Assembly: GCA_025201845.1 (NCBI GenBank)
Contig: MU604000.1
Span: forward strand, 1-64,000
DNA: 64,000 nucleotides
Reading direction: 5' to 3'
Origin: Martensiomyces pterosporus
Lineage: Eukaryota; Kickxellomycota; Kickxellomycetes; Kickxellales; Kickxellaceae
The translations under genes and the position numbers were made by a program. Positions within the stretch are counted from its first letter, which is position 1. Each line of letters begins with the position of its first letter. This document shows, in pieces, positions 1 to 8,632 of this stretch. The notes beneath the pieces were generated by a model. It saw only the letters and a list, made by a program, of their open reading frames with translations, had not been told where the DNA came from and did no database searches.

Positions 1-545
1 CCACCGTGACCGGAACCACTGTTGTCACCCCCACCAAGCCCGTGTCTCCCTCGACCTCGCTGACAACCTACACCACCACTCCCTGCGCTGACTGCGAGCC
101 AACCATTGTGACGGGCACTGCCACCCCTGCTGGTACCGTGACTCCTCAGACCCTTGAGCCAACCACCGTCGCCACCACCTACACGACCATTCCTTGCTCG
201 ACCTGCTCGCCGACCACTGTCACTGGCACCACCGTCATTACTCCCACGCAGCAGCCCACCTCGTCAGCTCCCAGTGTGCCCGTGACTGTGGTCACCACCA
301 CTCCCTGCGCTGGCTGCCAGCCGACCACCTTTACCCAGGCGCTGCCTTCTTCCTCGCCTGCTCCTGCCCCAGCGACCACCACCATGTACACCGTCGTTCC
401 CTCCACTACGGTCTTTGTGACCACGCCGTGCGAGGGATGCCAGGCCACCACCGTCACTAGCGCTGTGGAGAACACATCGATGCTCGTGGTTGTGCCTACC
501 TCGTCGGCCACTGTGCACAAGTGCAGGATCGTCCACCTCAACTAA
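1..545 (+). CDS. Thr/Ser-rich CxxC-repeat protein, 3' end only (probable cell-wall or secreted protein)
   Basis: The reading frame is open from the left edge to a TAA at 543-545, so the true start lies outside the window. The visible 180 residues are dominated by Thr, Ser, Val and Pro. They contain four copies of a TTPCxxCxPT-like motif (about nt 79-108, 187-216, 298-327 and 421-450), each separated by about 30-40 residues of Thr/Ser/Pro sequence suited to O-mannosylation. Such Thr-rich repeats with paired cysteines are typical of fungal wall or adhesin-like proteins; no named domain is recognised. The C-terminus is short (ends KCRIVHLN) and lacks a convincing GPI-attachment hydrophobic tail, so covalent or disulfide wall linkage or simple secretion is more likely. 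AATAAA at 625-630 could be its poly(A) signal. Confidence 0.75.
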   Translation, partial: TVTGTTVVTPTKPVSPSTSLTTYTTTPCADCEPTIVTGTATPAGTVTPQTLEPTTVATTYTTIPCSTCSPTTVTGTTVITPTQQPTSSAPSVPVTVVTTTPCAGCQPTTFTQALPSSSPAPAPATTTMYTVVPSTTVFVTTPCEGCQATTVTSAVENTSMLVVVPTSSATVHKCRIVHLN

Positions 546-1053
546 GTAGCTCTTTCATAGCTCTTCCTTCTTTTTCTCACTTTCTACAGTCTATCCACAT
601 ATACAACTCCTATTTAACACCCAAAATAAAAGCAAGCCGGCAGACAGATGCAAGCCGCCGATTTGGGTGCCCGAGTCTTGCGACCAGCCTAAAGGGCAGC
701 CCCGCCGACTCGCTTGATGGCCACGAGATGAACGCAATAGCAAGTCACGGCTCATCCAGGAAGCTGCACGCGAAAGGCTGGCCAATGGCAACCAGCCGGG
801 CTCGAATGTTGAGAGCAGGCAGCTTCGGAATTTCCTTGTTTTGGTGAATGCAGCCAAGCAGCCGTGCCTGAAAACACCCCAGGCTCTGCTCCGGCCCCGC
901 CGGGGCGGTTAAAAGAGAGCAGGGCCTCTGCACAGACACCCAACCTTTCTTTTCTTCACTTTCCACCATCTGCTTCACTGCTCTTCCTCCTAATAACCTC
1001 GCCACACCCTGCTTTCGAATTCGCCTTCTGTTTGCTGACGAGGGACACGCAGG
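546..1053. other. Intergenic: 3' UTR of the wall protein gene and ERG25 promoter
   Basis: No credible ORF here. A possible poly(A) signal AATAAA lies at 625-630. The 100 bases before the ERG25 ATG are pyrimidine-rich, as fungal promoters and leaders often are; TTAAAAG near 909 is a weak TATA-like element. Confidence 0.5.
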
Positions 1054-1950
1054 ATGGAAAGACTGGACATTGTCATCGATAACGTCCGGGGGATGCTCAA
1101 CACCACCGTCGACATCCACCAGACCATCCCCACAGGCTACCAGCTGAACTGGTTCGAGAAGACCTGGCTCTCGCTGTTCGATGGCCGCAACGAGCTCCTG
1201 ACCTTCACCTTGATCGCGTTTCTGATGCACGAGATGGTGTATTTCGGCCGGTACATCCCGTTCCTCATCTGCGACTACATCCCCGCCTTGCGCAAGTACA
1301 AGATCCAGGACAGCAAGGAGGTGACGCCCGAGATGCAGTGGAAGTGCCTCAAGAGCCTCCTGTTTTCGCATTTTATCATCGAGGGCCCCTTGATGCTCGG
1401 CTTTTTGCCAGTGGCTAAGCTAGCTGGGATCAGGACTACGGAGGTGCCGCTGCCCGGGTGGCAGGAAATGGCGTTCCAGATCGCAGTGTTTTTTGTTGTC
1501 GAGGATTTCTGGCACTACTGGATCCACCGCCTGTTCCACTGGGGCCCGCTCTACCGCGGAGTGCACAAGGTGCACCACGAGTTCTCGTCGCCCTTTGGCC
1601 TGACAGCGGAGTACGCACACCCCCTCGAAACGATCATCTTTGGGCAGGGGACGATTGGCGGACCCGTCCTCTTCTGCAAGTTTGTGGGGAGCGTGCATGC
1701 CGTCACAATGTTTGCGTGGATCTGGCTCAGGCTGTTCCAGGCCATCGACGCGCACTCGGGGTACGACTTCCCCTGGTCGCTGCACCACTGGTTCCCGCTG
1801 TGGGCGGGTGCAGACCACCATGACTACCACCACGCGGCGTTTGTGAACAACTTCTCGTCGTCATTCAGGTGGTGGGACACCATCTTTGGCACCGACACAA
1901 AGTACCATGCGCACAAGGCACGCATGAGAGCCAAGACCAAGACCCAGTAA
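1054..1950 (+). CDS. ERG25: C-4 methylsterol monooxygenase (ERG25 / SMO type)
   Basis: This 298-residue protein belongs to the fatty acid hydroxylase/sterol desaturase family. It would oxidise the C-4 methyl groups of sterol intermediates in the ER membrane as part of the C-4 demethylation complex (with Erg26, Erg27 and Erg28) of ergosterol synthesis. The di-iron histidine clusters are all visible: HRLFH at residues 158-162, HKVHH at 171-175 and HHDYHH at 255-260. Hydrophobic segments around residues 48-75, 100-120 and 140-152 fit membrane helices. Length matches yeast Erg25 (about 300 aa). The C-terminus is basic (ends KARMRAKTKTQ), possibly an ER-retention tail. The ATG at 1054 is the first in frame. 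It is intronless. Confidence 0.93.
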   Translation: MERLDIVIDNVRGMLNTTVDIHQTIPTGYQLNWFEKTWLSLFDGRNELLTFTLIAFLMHEMVYFGRYIPFLICDYIPALRKYKIQDSKEVTPEMQWKCLKSLLFSHFIIEGPLMLGFLPVAKLAGIRTTEVPLPGWQEMAFQIAVFFVVEDFWHYWIHRLFHWGPLYRGVHKVHHEFSSPFGLTAEYAHPLETIIFGQGTIGGPVLFCKFVGSVHAVTMFAWIWLRLFQAIDAHSGYDFPWSLHHWFPLWAGADHHDYHHAAFVNNFSSSFRWWDTIFGTDTKYHAHKARMRAKTKTQ

Positions 1951-2523
1951 GCAGCTCGCATCGCGCAATCGCATCCCCCACGCCCAGCCCGCTGCTGCCG
2001 ATGTGGTCCTGGGCTGTACGTCTTGTACGGCTCGGTTCGACTCGGGCCGCATGTATACAAGGAATCGGCGATCGGTCGGCAGGGCTCCTCAGAGCTTAGA
2101 CAGATTTCATACTCCGTGTTCGCTTTTCAATCGACTGACAAAATACACCCCCGCTTGCCAGCTCTGCTCCAACACGCGCCAAGGAGATTGCGCGCATGAG
2201 TGCGCAGCCGCTGGGAGCGACCCAGAATAAGCGCTGTCCTGCGCAGTAGGGCACGCGTGTGTGAAGTGCGAGCGGTGCGCGGACAGTAGACGGAGGAGGG
2301 ACAAAGGACTGCAAAAAAGAGGCTATAGCGAGGAGCCTGCCTATTCATGCACACACAGGGCGGGTGCGCTCAGGTATAGTGCGCCTGTAAGCTGGCTTCT
2401 TGAACTGCATGCCAGGCAAGGGGGGCAATCCCTCCCCCACCTTGCAAGGGGAGGCGACATCAAGCACCGCTCAGCGCATAAGCTCAGGGAGTAGTAGCAA
2501 ACAATGGCACGGCCGCGCCTTCA

Positions 2524-2529
2524 TATAAG
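2524..2529 (+). promoter_or_regulatory. TATA box
   Basis: TATAAG in a CATATAAGAAGG context, 183 bases upstream of the ATG at 2707. Similar boxes stand about 170-195 bases upstream of several other starts in the window. Confidence 0.5.
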
Positions 2530-2650
2530 AAGGGCTCGCGTCAGACACTGCTTTTCTGCGCTCGCCAGCGCCAAGCATTCCCTCTTTCTCTGCTGTTGTT
2601 CCTCAGAATCTGCCCTTAAAGCACCTCCACATCTTGCCTGGACAGCCCAC

Positions 2651-2676
2651 TTATTTATTTATTTACTTATTTATTT
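2651..2676. repeat. TTAT/TATT microsatellite in 5' leader
   Basis: Repeated TTAT units with one C interruption, immediately upstream of the 7TM gene starting at 2707; probably part of its 5' leader. Confidence 0.8.
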
Positions 2677-2706
2677 GCGCTTTGATTATTTATTTTTTCC
2701 TCCACG

Positions 2707-3924
2707 ATGCTGTCCTCGTCAACCACAGCCATCACCACCCTTGGCACAGTGATAGTGCCCGGCACGGTGGAAACCGCCGTCACCACTGCGTTCACCAGCT
2801 ACATCCTCAGCACCGTGACGCAGATCTCCACAGCCACCGTGGTCGCAAGCAGCCCCACGCCCACAACGTACCGGACTCTGTCAACCTACTCGACGGTGTT
2901 CACCCAGTACCCAACCAGCCCCGCGCCAACCATCCCAACCGGCAGCAGCCCCACGCCCACTGTAATCACCGGCGGCCCAGGCGAGGTGAGCGGCGTGACG
3001 ATCATCGGCACGGTGTACCAGCAGTGGATGTACTTCCTGTGTCCGTCCAGGGACTGCTCTCCCTGGCGCGAGTGGCTCACATTCATTCCCAACGTTGCCG
3101 CCGGGTGGGTGATCGGTGTCATTGCTCTGCTGCTCGGCCTGGCGCTCCTCGCGCTTGCGTTTATGTGCGGCGGACTGGAGTTCATTTTCGGGTTCCTCGC
3201 CATGGTCTTCCTTGCCATCTGCCTGTTCCTGCGCGCGGCGCTTAAAAGCACGTCGGGGGACAAGTTTGCGATGTACAAGGCGTCGATCTGGCTCAACTAC
3301 TTTGCCGCCGTGCTCCTCCTTCTGCTCTTGGCGCACCTGATCTTCCGCCTCATCGTCCACCTGGACAACACCCTGTGCAACACCGTCCGTGGCTTTGTCG
3401 CCTTTGTCTACGTTGTTTCTCTGGCGTTGTTTGGGCTGCTGATTGCCGCCGTTGTGCTGATGTTTGACCTCCACTCGTTCGACAAGATGCACTCGGGCAT
3501 CAGGTGTCTCCAGGCATTCGCGATCATCATCCTCGTCATGACGGCCATCGAGCTGGCACTCGTGTGGTGGGCCACCACCATCGACGTCGACTGGCACCAT
3601 ATGGGCCACGTAGTCATCATCGGCCTCTCGCTGGTCTTCCTGCTGGTGTGGTCGTGCTTCATGACTGCCAGGGCGTTCATCACTCTGCACGACTCGGGGC
3701 GGTACAGCGAGGCGCTGTGGTACGTCTTCAACGTTGCCATGCTGCTGCTCATAGCCATCGTGCTGCTGGCGCTGAATGCGCCCAAGATGTTCACGTTCCA
3801 CCACTGCCAGGTCAACCCGTGCCCCGCCTGTGCGCACCAGGTCAACTACGGGCCCGGAAGGGCGGTGAGTGCGCCGGCGAACCGCGACCAGATCGAAAGA
3901 AACATCAAGGACTACTACATGTAA
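2707..3924 (+). CDS. Seven-TM membrane protein with Ser/Thr-rich N-terminal ectodomain (7TM array copy 1)
   Basis: A 405-residue protein. Residues 1-110 are rich in Thr/Ser/Pro, with no charged stretch and no clear signal peptide, and look like an O-glycosylated extracellular domain. Residues about 128-360 carry seven hydrophobic segments, followed by a polar cytoplasmic tail with a Cys pair (NPCPAC). It shares with the next three genes the segment FLRA-(about 10)-MYKAS after TM2-TM3 and the final ALWYVFN...LLALNAPKMFTF block. Topology, size of the membrane part and the terminal block resemble the fungal RTA1-like family (putative lipid-translocating exporters), but identity is too low to be sure. 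This is the most divergent copy and the only one with a Thr-rich N-terminus. ATG at 2707 is preceded by a TATA element 183 bases upstream. Confidence 0.8.
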   Translation: MLSSSTTAITTLGTVIVPGTVETAVTTAFTSYILSTVTQISTATVVASSPTPTTYRTLSTYSTVFTQYPTSPAPTIPTGSSPTPTVITGGPGEVSGVTIIGTVYQQWMYFLCPSRDCSPWREWLTFIPNVAAGWVIGVIALLLGLALLALAFMCGGLEFIFGFLAMVFLAICLFLRAALKSTSGDKFAMYKASIWLNYFAAVLLLLLLAHLIFRLIVHLDNTLCNTVRGFVAFVYVVSLALFGLLIAAVVLMFDLHSFDKMHSGIRCLQAFAIIILVMTAIELALVWWATTIDVDWHHMGHVVIIGLSLVFLLVWSCFMTARAFITLHDSGRYSEALWYVFNVAMLLLIAIVLLALNAPKMFTFHHCQVNPCPACAHQVNYGPGRAVSAPANRDQIERNIKDYYM

Positions 3925-4691
3925 CTGCATGTAGCGGGATGCATCCACTAGCATTTTTTTTCCTCCTCACCTGCTCACCTTGCCCTATTGTACGCACTCT
4001 CCTCACAGCACCACTTGTCCCCGGTCAGTTTCCACTGCCATACACAATATCCTCTTTTTCTGTTTTATGTCAAATACACGCAGCTTTTTCTTATGCGGGG
4101 AGGGCACTATACGGCAATTGTATGCACCAAACTCTAAATCATGCTCCTTCCAACCCAGCGGCCCACTATACCAGGCGCTGGCACACGCAACAGCCTCTTC
4201 CACCCCTCTTTGGGCCGTCGATCGCGCCAGGAAAAGCTCCGCAGCCCATCCACAGATGCACTCTACGCCGCGGCAATGCAAGGGGCAGTCGCAGTGGTTG
4301 GTGTCGTCACCGCTCCTCAGTCTCTTTTGTTTCGACAGAAGACGCTTTACTGCGCATCGCGTGCATGTCTGTGCTTTGTCTCCTCACTTTCTTGTTTTGG
4401 CGGGGATGGAGGGGAGGGGAGGGTTTCGATTGTGTGCTGTGCTAGAGAAAATGTGCAGCAATTGTGTGTCTGAGGCGGCAACGCCTGATGGTGCCAGCAC
4501 GGCTTCCAGCGCGCCTTCTCTTTCCTCTTTAGCCTCTCCACCCAGCTATTATTCTCTCTACGCCCTCCTGAGCCACGGCACGCGTGCGCAGGTGCACTCT
4601 TTTTTATTATTATTTCCTCGGCTACTGCCCACAGACCCCGCCTATTACTTCGCCAGCCAGAAGCGCACACAGACGACACGGGCCGCACTTG
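3925..4691. other. Intergenic between 7TM copies 1 and 2
   Basis: No supported gene. Overlapping ORFs here have no ATG-led, family-like or compositionally coding sequence. The last 200 bases are CT-rich, consistent with a leader. Confidence 0.5.
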
Positions 4692-5768
4692 ATGATGTCG
4701 CTGCCGATATTCACGCCGACATTCGTGCCAGACACATTCTACCTTGTTGTCAAGGGCAGCTTCGAGTCCGACACGCCCTACTTGCAATACCACCCGGCGA
4801 GAAACACCGCGTACGGAGTAAGCAGCGGGTTCGCCGCCCTCCTTTTGGCCTCTCTGGCCACTGCGTTTCTCGCACGCGCGCATGTCTTCCTTACTGGCAC
4901 GCTGGCGTCCGCCTGCTTGATGACGTCCTTTTTCCTGCGGGCATCACTAGACGCTATTGATCACTCCCACATGCAGATCTACATGGCATCCCTCATCCTC
5001 GACTCCTGCGGCGCCTTCCTCCTCACCTTCATGTCGCTGATAATGGCCAGCAAGTGGATACGCTACCTGGACGGCGGCCGGAGCGCTGTCGCCGGCCTTC
5101 TGCTTGGCGTGGGCGCCCTCCTCCTCGTGGGCAGCGTGACGCTGGAGGCCACTGGCATTGCGCTGGCGTTCGACAAGGCGGCGTGGAACAGACACGTGGG
5201 CCACATCCTCCACATCTCGGCAATCTCGGCCAATCTGGGCATCAGCGGCATCGGGCTCCTCGTCACAGTGTGGAAGGCAGTGAGCGACACGGGGCGCGAG
5301 ATCCTGGTGGAGATGGTCAGCCTGGCCGCTCCCTTCACGCTCCTGGCGCTGTGGGCCAGCTTTGCCCTGGCGCAGGCCAAGCTGCCGCTGGAGAACGTGG
5401 CCAGCACCAGCGAGGTCATGTGGTACGTGCTCAACCCACTGCCCCTTGCCCTGGTTCTGGTTGTCTGGACCCTGTTCAATGCCCCACGCGTCTTCTCGTT
5501 CGACGAGTATGCGGAGCGGAAGGCGCCGCCGGCGTACAGCCGGGGCAGCAGGCATGGAGGCAACTACGAGTACCCGCCCCGCGACCCGCACATCGACTAC
5601 TCGTATCCGCTGAGAGTGCAGCCGGCCAGCGAGTACCACGCCAACAAGGAGCAGCCGCGCGGGCAGAGGGAGAGGGAGCAGATGAACAGGACGTATTACC
5701 AGTATGACAACGGGCGGGGGATGACCACGGAGGACAAGATCCAAAAGGCCATCCTCAGATATGCTTAA
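4692..5768 (+). CDS. Seven-TM membrane protein (7TM array copy 2, long polar tail)
   Basis: Of two adjacent ATGs (4692 and 4695), 4692 gives 358 residues; the frame is open upstream but has no ATG there. Seven hydrophobic segments lie between residues about 45 and 275. Shared family landmarks are SFFLRA after TM2, MQIYMAS before TM3, VLHISA-like residues before TM5, and the closing VMWYVLNPLPLALVLVVWTLF plus NAPRVFSF block. The cytoplasmic tail (about 70 residues) is rich in Tyr, Arg, Gln and Glu, unlike copies 3 and 4, and could be a regulatory or interaction segment. RTA1-like topology is a tentative family assignment. No TATA box was seen at the usual distance. Confidence 0.8.
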   Translation: MMSLPIFTPTFVPDTFYLVVKGSFESDTPYLQYHPARNTAYGVSSGFAALLLASLATAFLARAHVFLTGTLASACLMTSFFLRASLDAIDHSHMQIYMASLILDSCGAFLLTFMSLIMASKWIRYLDGGRSAVAGLLLGVGALLLVGSVTLEATGIALAFDKAAWNRHVGHILHISAISANLGISGIGLLVTVWKAVSDTGREILVEMVSLAAPFTLLALWASFALAQAKLPLENVASTSEVMWYVLNPLPLALVLVVWTLFNAPRVFSFDEYAERKAPPAYSRGSRHGGNYEYPPRDPHIDYSYPLRVQPASEYHANKEQPRGQREREQMNRTYYQYDNGRGMTTEDKIQKAILRYA

Positions 5769-6448
5769 TATAGTCCTGCTCCCATGTCTTGGTACGCCTT
5801 TCTCTGTCTATTTGCTATATAAATCAAACACTTTGCTCTGCAGTCAGACAAGTGCGCATAGTTGTTGTTGTTGCTGCTGTTGTTGGTTTTGATGTCTGCA
5901 GATGTGTAGATGTGTAGATGTGTGATGGATTGGGGCAGGTGATCTCTCGTGCTCAAGCAAGCAGCGGTGCATGCTATTTTTGGGTGTAGATCCAGCTGCT
6001 GGGATGGCATCTCTCCTTGTGTGCCGATGTATGTGGGGCCACCTGGGTGTCTGATACCAGCAATTTCCTGTGAAATACGAGTATTTGGCATGACGGTTTT
6101 CAGATTTTTATACTTCGCAAGGCGGCCGTAGAAATCAGGCACAGCATGCAATGCGAAAGAGGACACACCCTCTGATTGATGGACGCAATGCAAGTGACGC
6201 TGTGGATGCAGTTCGCAGCATATTCCATATATAGAGGCCGCAGTATGGGGAGGACAAGAGACAGTCTTTGTTTGGTTTATATATCGGCGTTCCGTCCCCC
6301 TCCCTGCCCCGCACCATCGCTCGTTTTGGCACATCGTTTGCTTCTCCAACATCTCTGGTTATCTCAGTTTGTTCATTGTCTACTTTATTCCCCACGCATC
6401 AACTGCGCCGTAAAACAAAAAAAAAAAGCTGCTCACTAAGCATCAACA
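5769..6448. other. Intergenic between 7TM copies 2 and 3
   Basis: No supported gene. There is a short GTTGTTGCTG tract (about 5860-5890), three AGATGTGT units (5900-5923) and TATA-like elements near 6226 and 6278. Confidence 0.5.
6278..6284 (+). promoter_or_regulatory. TATA box
   Basis: TATATAT, 171 bases upstream of the ATG at 6449; a second candidate (CATATATAGAGG) lies near 6226. Confidence 0.4.
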
Positions 6449-7327
6449 ATGGGTCTATCGGAGGCGCTTGACTCAGCCGACCAGTCCGGATACATCTTTC
6501 CGGCGTCATACGGCCCGCAGCTCACTCCGCCCTACCCTCTGTATCTGTTTGACCGAATAGCTGCATATGTCATCGGCAGCATATTCTCCTTGCTCTTCCT
6601 CTCGCTCATAATCAGAAGCATCTTCCACCGCTCCGCCCTCTTCATCCTAGGCATCATTGGAGCTGCCTGCATTTCGGCGTCGTTCTTCCTTCGTGCTATA
6701 TTCGGGTACAGCTCCAACACTGACCTCGACATGTACATGTCACTCTACATCCTCCATACCGCTGGCGCTGTCCTTCTTGTGTCAAACACCCTGTGCATGG
6801 CCGGCAAGTGGATCCAGGTGGTCGACAGGGGCCGATACCATGTCGCCGTCCCCCTGTGGGTGCTCAGCAGCATCTGCGCCATTGGTCCAACCCTACTGGA
6901 GATCCTGGGAATCTACAGGCTATACAACGACTACTCTATCGATCTGTGGTACACCGACACCGTCTTGCACCTGGCAGCAATTGCGACTATCCTCGGGTTC
7001 TGCGGGATTGGCATTATACTCACGGTGTGGAAGGCCTGTGTGGCTTCAGGCAGGAGGATTGCGGTGGATGTGACTATTCTCATTCTCTCGTTCATGCTGG
7101 TGGGTGTGTGGGCAGGGTTCACTCTGGCTCAGGTTTTGAGCTCGATGTACAGCATCGTTAACACGAACGAGGTTCTGTGGGGTGTGCTCGGCTCCCTGCC
7201 CCTGGCGCTTGTGCTGTTCATGTGGCTGGTGACAAGTGCGCCAAGGAGGTTCAGGTTTAGCGATTTCTTCGGCAACAAGGGGCCCGAGCAGAACTTTCCG
7301 CCTGAAACCGTATACACCCACGGATAA
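6449..7327 (+). CDS. Seven-TM membrane protein (7TM array copy 3)
   Basis: A 292-residue protein, almost entirely membrane-embedded: short N-terminus with TPPYPLYLFD before TM1, seven hydrophobic segments, and a tail of about 30 residues. It is most like copy 4 (both have LTPPYPxYLF, YVIG, SASFF[LI]R, YGY-like loop, CMAG/YMAG[KN]W, LHLAA/LHIAA, VWAGF, NAPRRFRF or SAPRRFRF followed by DFFG). The conserved polar residues inside TMs (SFFLRA; MAGKW) suggest a substrate path or sensory pocket rather than a structural role. RTA1-like assignment is tentative. The ATG at 6449 follows an A-rich leader. Confidence 0.82.
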   Translation: MGLSEALDSADQSGYIFPASYGPQLTPPYPLYLFDRIAAYVIGSIFSLLFLSLIIRSIFHRSALFILGIIGAACISASFFLRAIFGYSSNTDLDMYMSLYILHTAGAVLLVSNTLCMAGKWIQVVDRGRYHVAVPLWVLSSICAIGPTLLEILGIYRLYNDYSIDLWYTDTVLHLAAIATILGFCGIGIILTVWKACVASGRRIAVDVTILILSFMLVGVWAGFTLAQVLSSMYSIVNTNEVLWGVLGSLPLALVLFMWLVTSAPRRFRFSDFFGNKGPEQNFPPETVYTHG

Positions 7328-7527
7328 ATAGTCCGAATGGACGTGGCCCGCCACTCTATCTGCTGTTAGCAGCACTGTTAGCATATTTGCAAAGCTATAA
7401 ATATATTTGCCTGTTTGTATTCAGCTCAGTTATAATTGATGCCATGGCACTCCACCGCTTCCCTTGCTTCATCCATGTGCACTTGCTATGTATATATGAT
7501 GATGGAACCCATGCATTTCCAGCAAAC

Positions 7528-7956
7528 TCAACTAAGAGCCATGAAAATAGAAGAATCCTCGTTTGCTTGGGCCAGCAGGCGGTTGCGGGCATCAGGGTGG
7601 ATGCGCCAGAGCATCTCAAAGTCCTCAATGCTCGGTCCGGGTCCCTTCTTGCACGGCCTGTGCATGATAAATCCCTCGAACTCCGTGGGCGATAGCGGGG
7701 CCAGTACGCTGCTGTAGTCGATGTCTGTTCTAGGGCGATACGCCTCCTCCCACTCGGGGTGGATTTGGACGTCCTGCTCAAGCATCGATGTAAAGTGGCC
7801 TTCAAAGAAGGCGCTCACTGCCTGCTCAACCTCCACAGGGTCTGTGGGCAGGACCAGATTTCCGTCTGGGCCGGGAAGGTTCCTAGGTCCTAGCCTGGCG
7901 GCTTTGGGACTGGTGCTGCTCACTACTTGTGCGTATGAGCGCCCGGGCATTGCCAC
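7528..7956 (-). mobile_element. LINE (non-LTR retrotransposon) relic: linker and start of reverse transcriptase
   Basis: The 142-codon open frame resembles the junction between endonuclease and reverse transcriptase in LINE ORF2 proteins. It has a DGNLV segment, a hydrophobic 'FFEGHF' stretch, then LSPTEFEGFI and KKGPGPSIEDFEML, the equivalent of the family's K(S/A)PGPDG...E-L motif that opens the RT domain. It stops about 30 residues later, so no catalytic FADD box or fingers/palm remain. The N-terminus (SYAQVV) instead resembles the start of retrotransposon ORF1 proteins, so the present frame may be a rearranged or domesticated fusion. A good GTAAGT donor upstream (minus strand, near 8016-8021) raises the possibility that it is spliced to an upstream exon. 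It sits between two copies of the 7TM array. Confidence 0.6.
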
Positions 7957-8632
7957 GAATTACGATTTGAACTTGGTCCGCTGGCTTGTAAGAGCACCAA
8001 AAATCTTGCGATACTTACTCTTATAGGGGTGTTTCGCTCCGGCCTCTGGTTGGCCAGGCTAAAATAGAGAACGGAGTTAAGATGGAGCGAAGTGCATGTA
8101 TTTTGACAAGTGCCTTTTGTTTGGTCTACGCGTGACCAGTGCTATTCCTAGAAAGAGCTTTATCCAAGGTGGCGTTTGTGCGCATCCGAGTATCTGCAAT
8201 GGCGTCACGGGTGGTTGCCTGTTTGGATAATTGCATTGCCCTTTTCTATAGAAAAAAACGACGCAATTTGACATTTGACAACTTACCCGACTCCGAGTGC
8301 TGGGATTATGCCTCCAGGTAGGTGCAAGTGCTACATGCAATAGACATCCCTACGGCTGCCTCCATTTGTACTGAAAGGGAAGAGAACCGATGGCAGCTTG
8401 CACTGTAGTCTACACACACAAAGCGGACGGTGGTGAAGCAAGTGGCGTGTATAAATGGGCTGCGCTCATCCCTTTCTTCCCTCGACATCATCCACACCAG
8501 CACACAAATCAACAGCTTCTCCAGCAGCCTTCAAGCATCCCACATAACAAGCGTGCTTTCCTTATTGCTAGTTTGCATACGGCCCAGCATATACAAGCAC
8601 ACCTTCCTTAAGTATTCTAAATAGTAGCAAAT
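7957..8632. other. Intergenic between LINE relic and 7TM copy 4
   Basis: No clear gene. The part next to the relic may be further decayed retrotransposon sequence; the right part is the promoter of copy 4 with a TATA box at 8450. Confidence 0.45.
8450..8457 (+). promoter_or_regulatory. TATA box
   Basis: TATAAATG, 183 bases upstream of the ATG at 8633, the same distance as for 7TM copy 1. Confidence 0.55.

Larger units (their letters stand above)
1951..2706. other. Intergenic with TATA-type promoter of the first 7TM gene
   Basis: No supported gene in 756 bases. It holds TATAAG at 2524-2529 and an AT-rich TATT repeat just before the next ATG. Confidence 0.5.

Noticed and set aside
2005..2055. 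tRNA-like GGTTCGACTCG (B-box-like) sequence
   Set aside because: No matching A box, stems do not pair, so no tRNA cloverleaf.
2881..3954. 357-codon minus-strand ORF
   Set aside because: Antisense to 7TM copy 1; charged low-complexity peptide mirroring the membrane codons.
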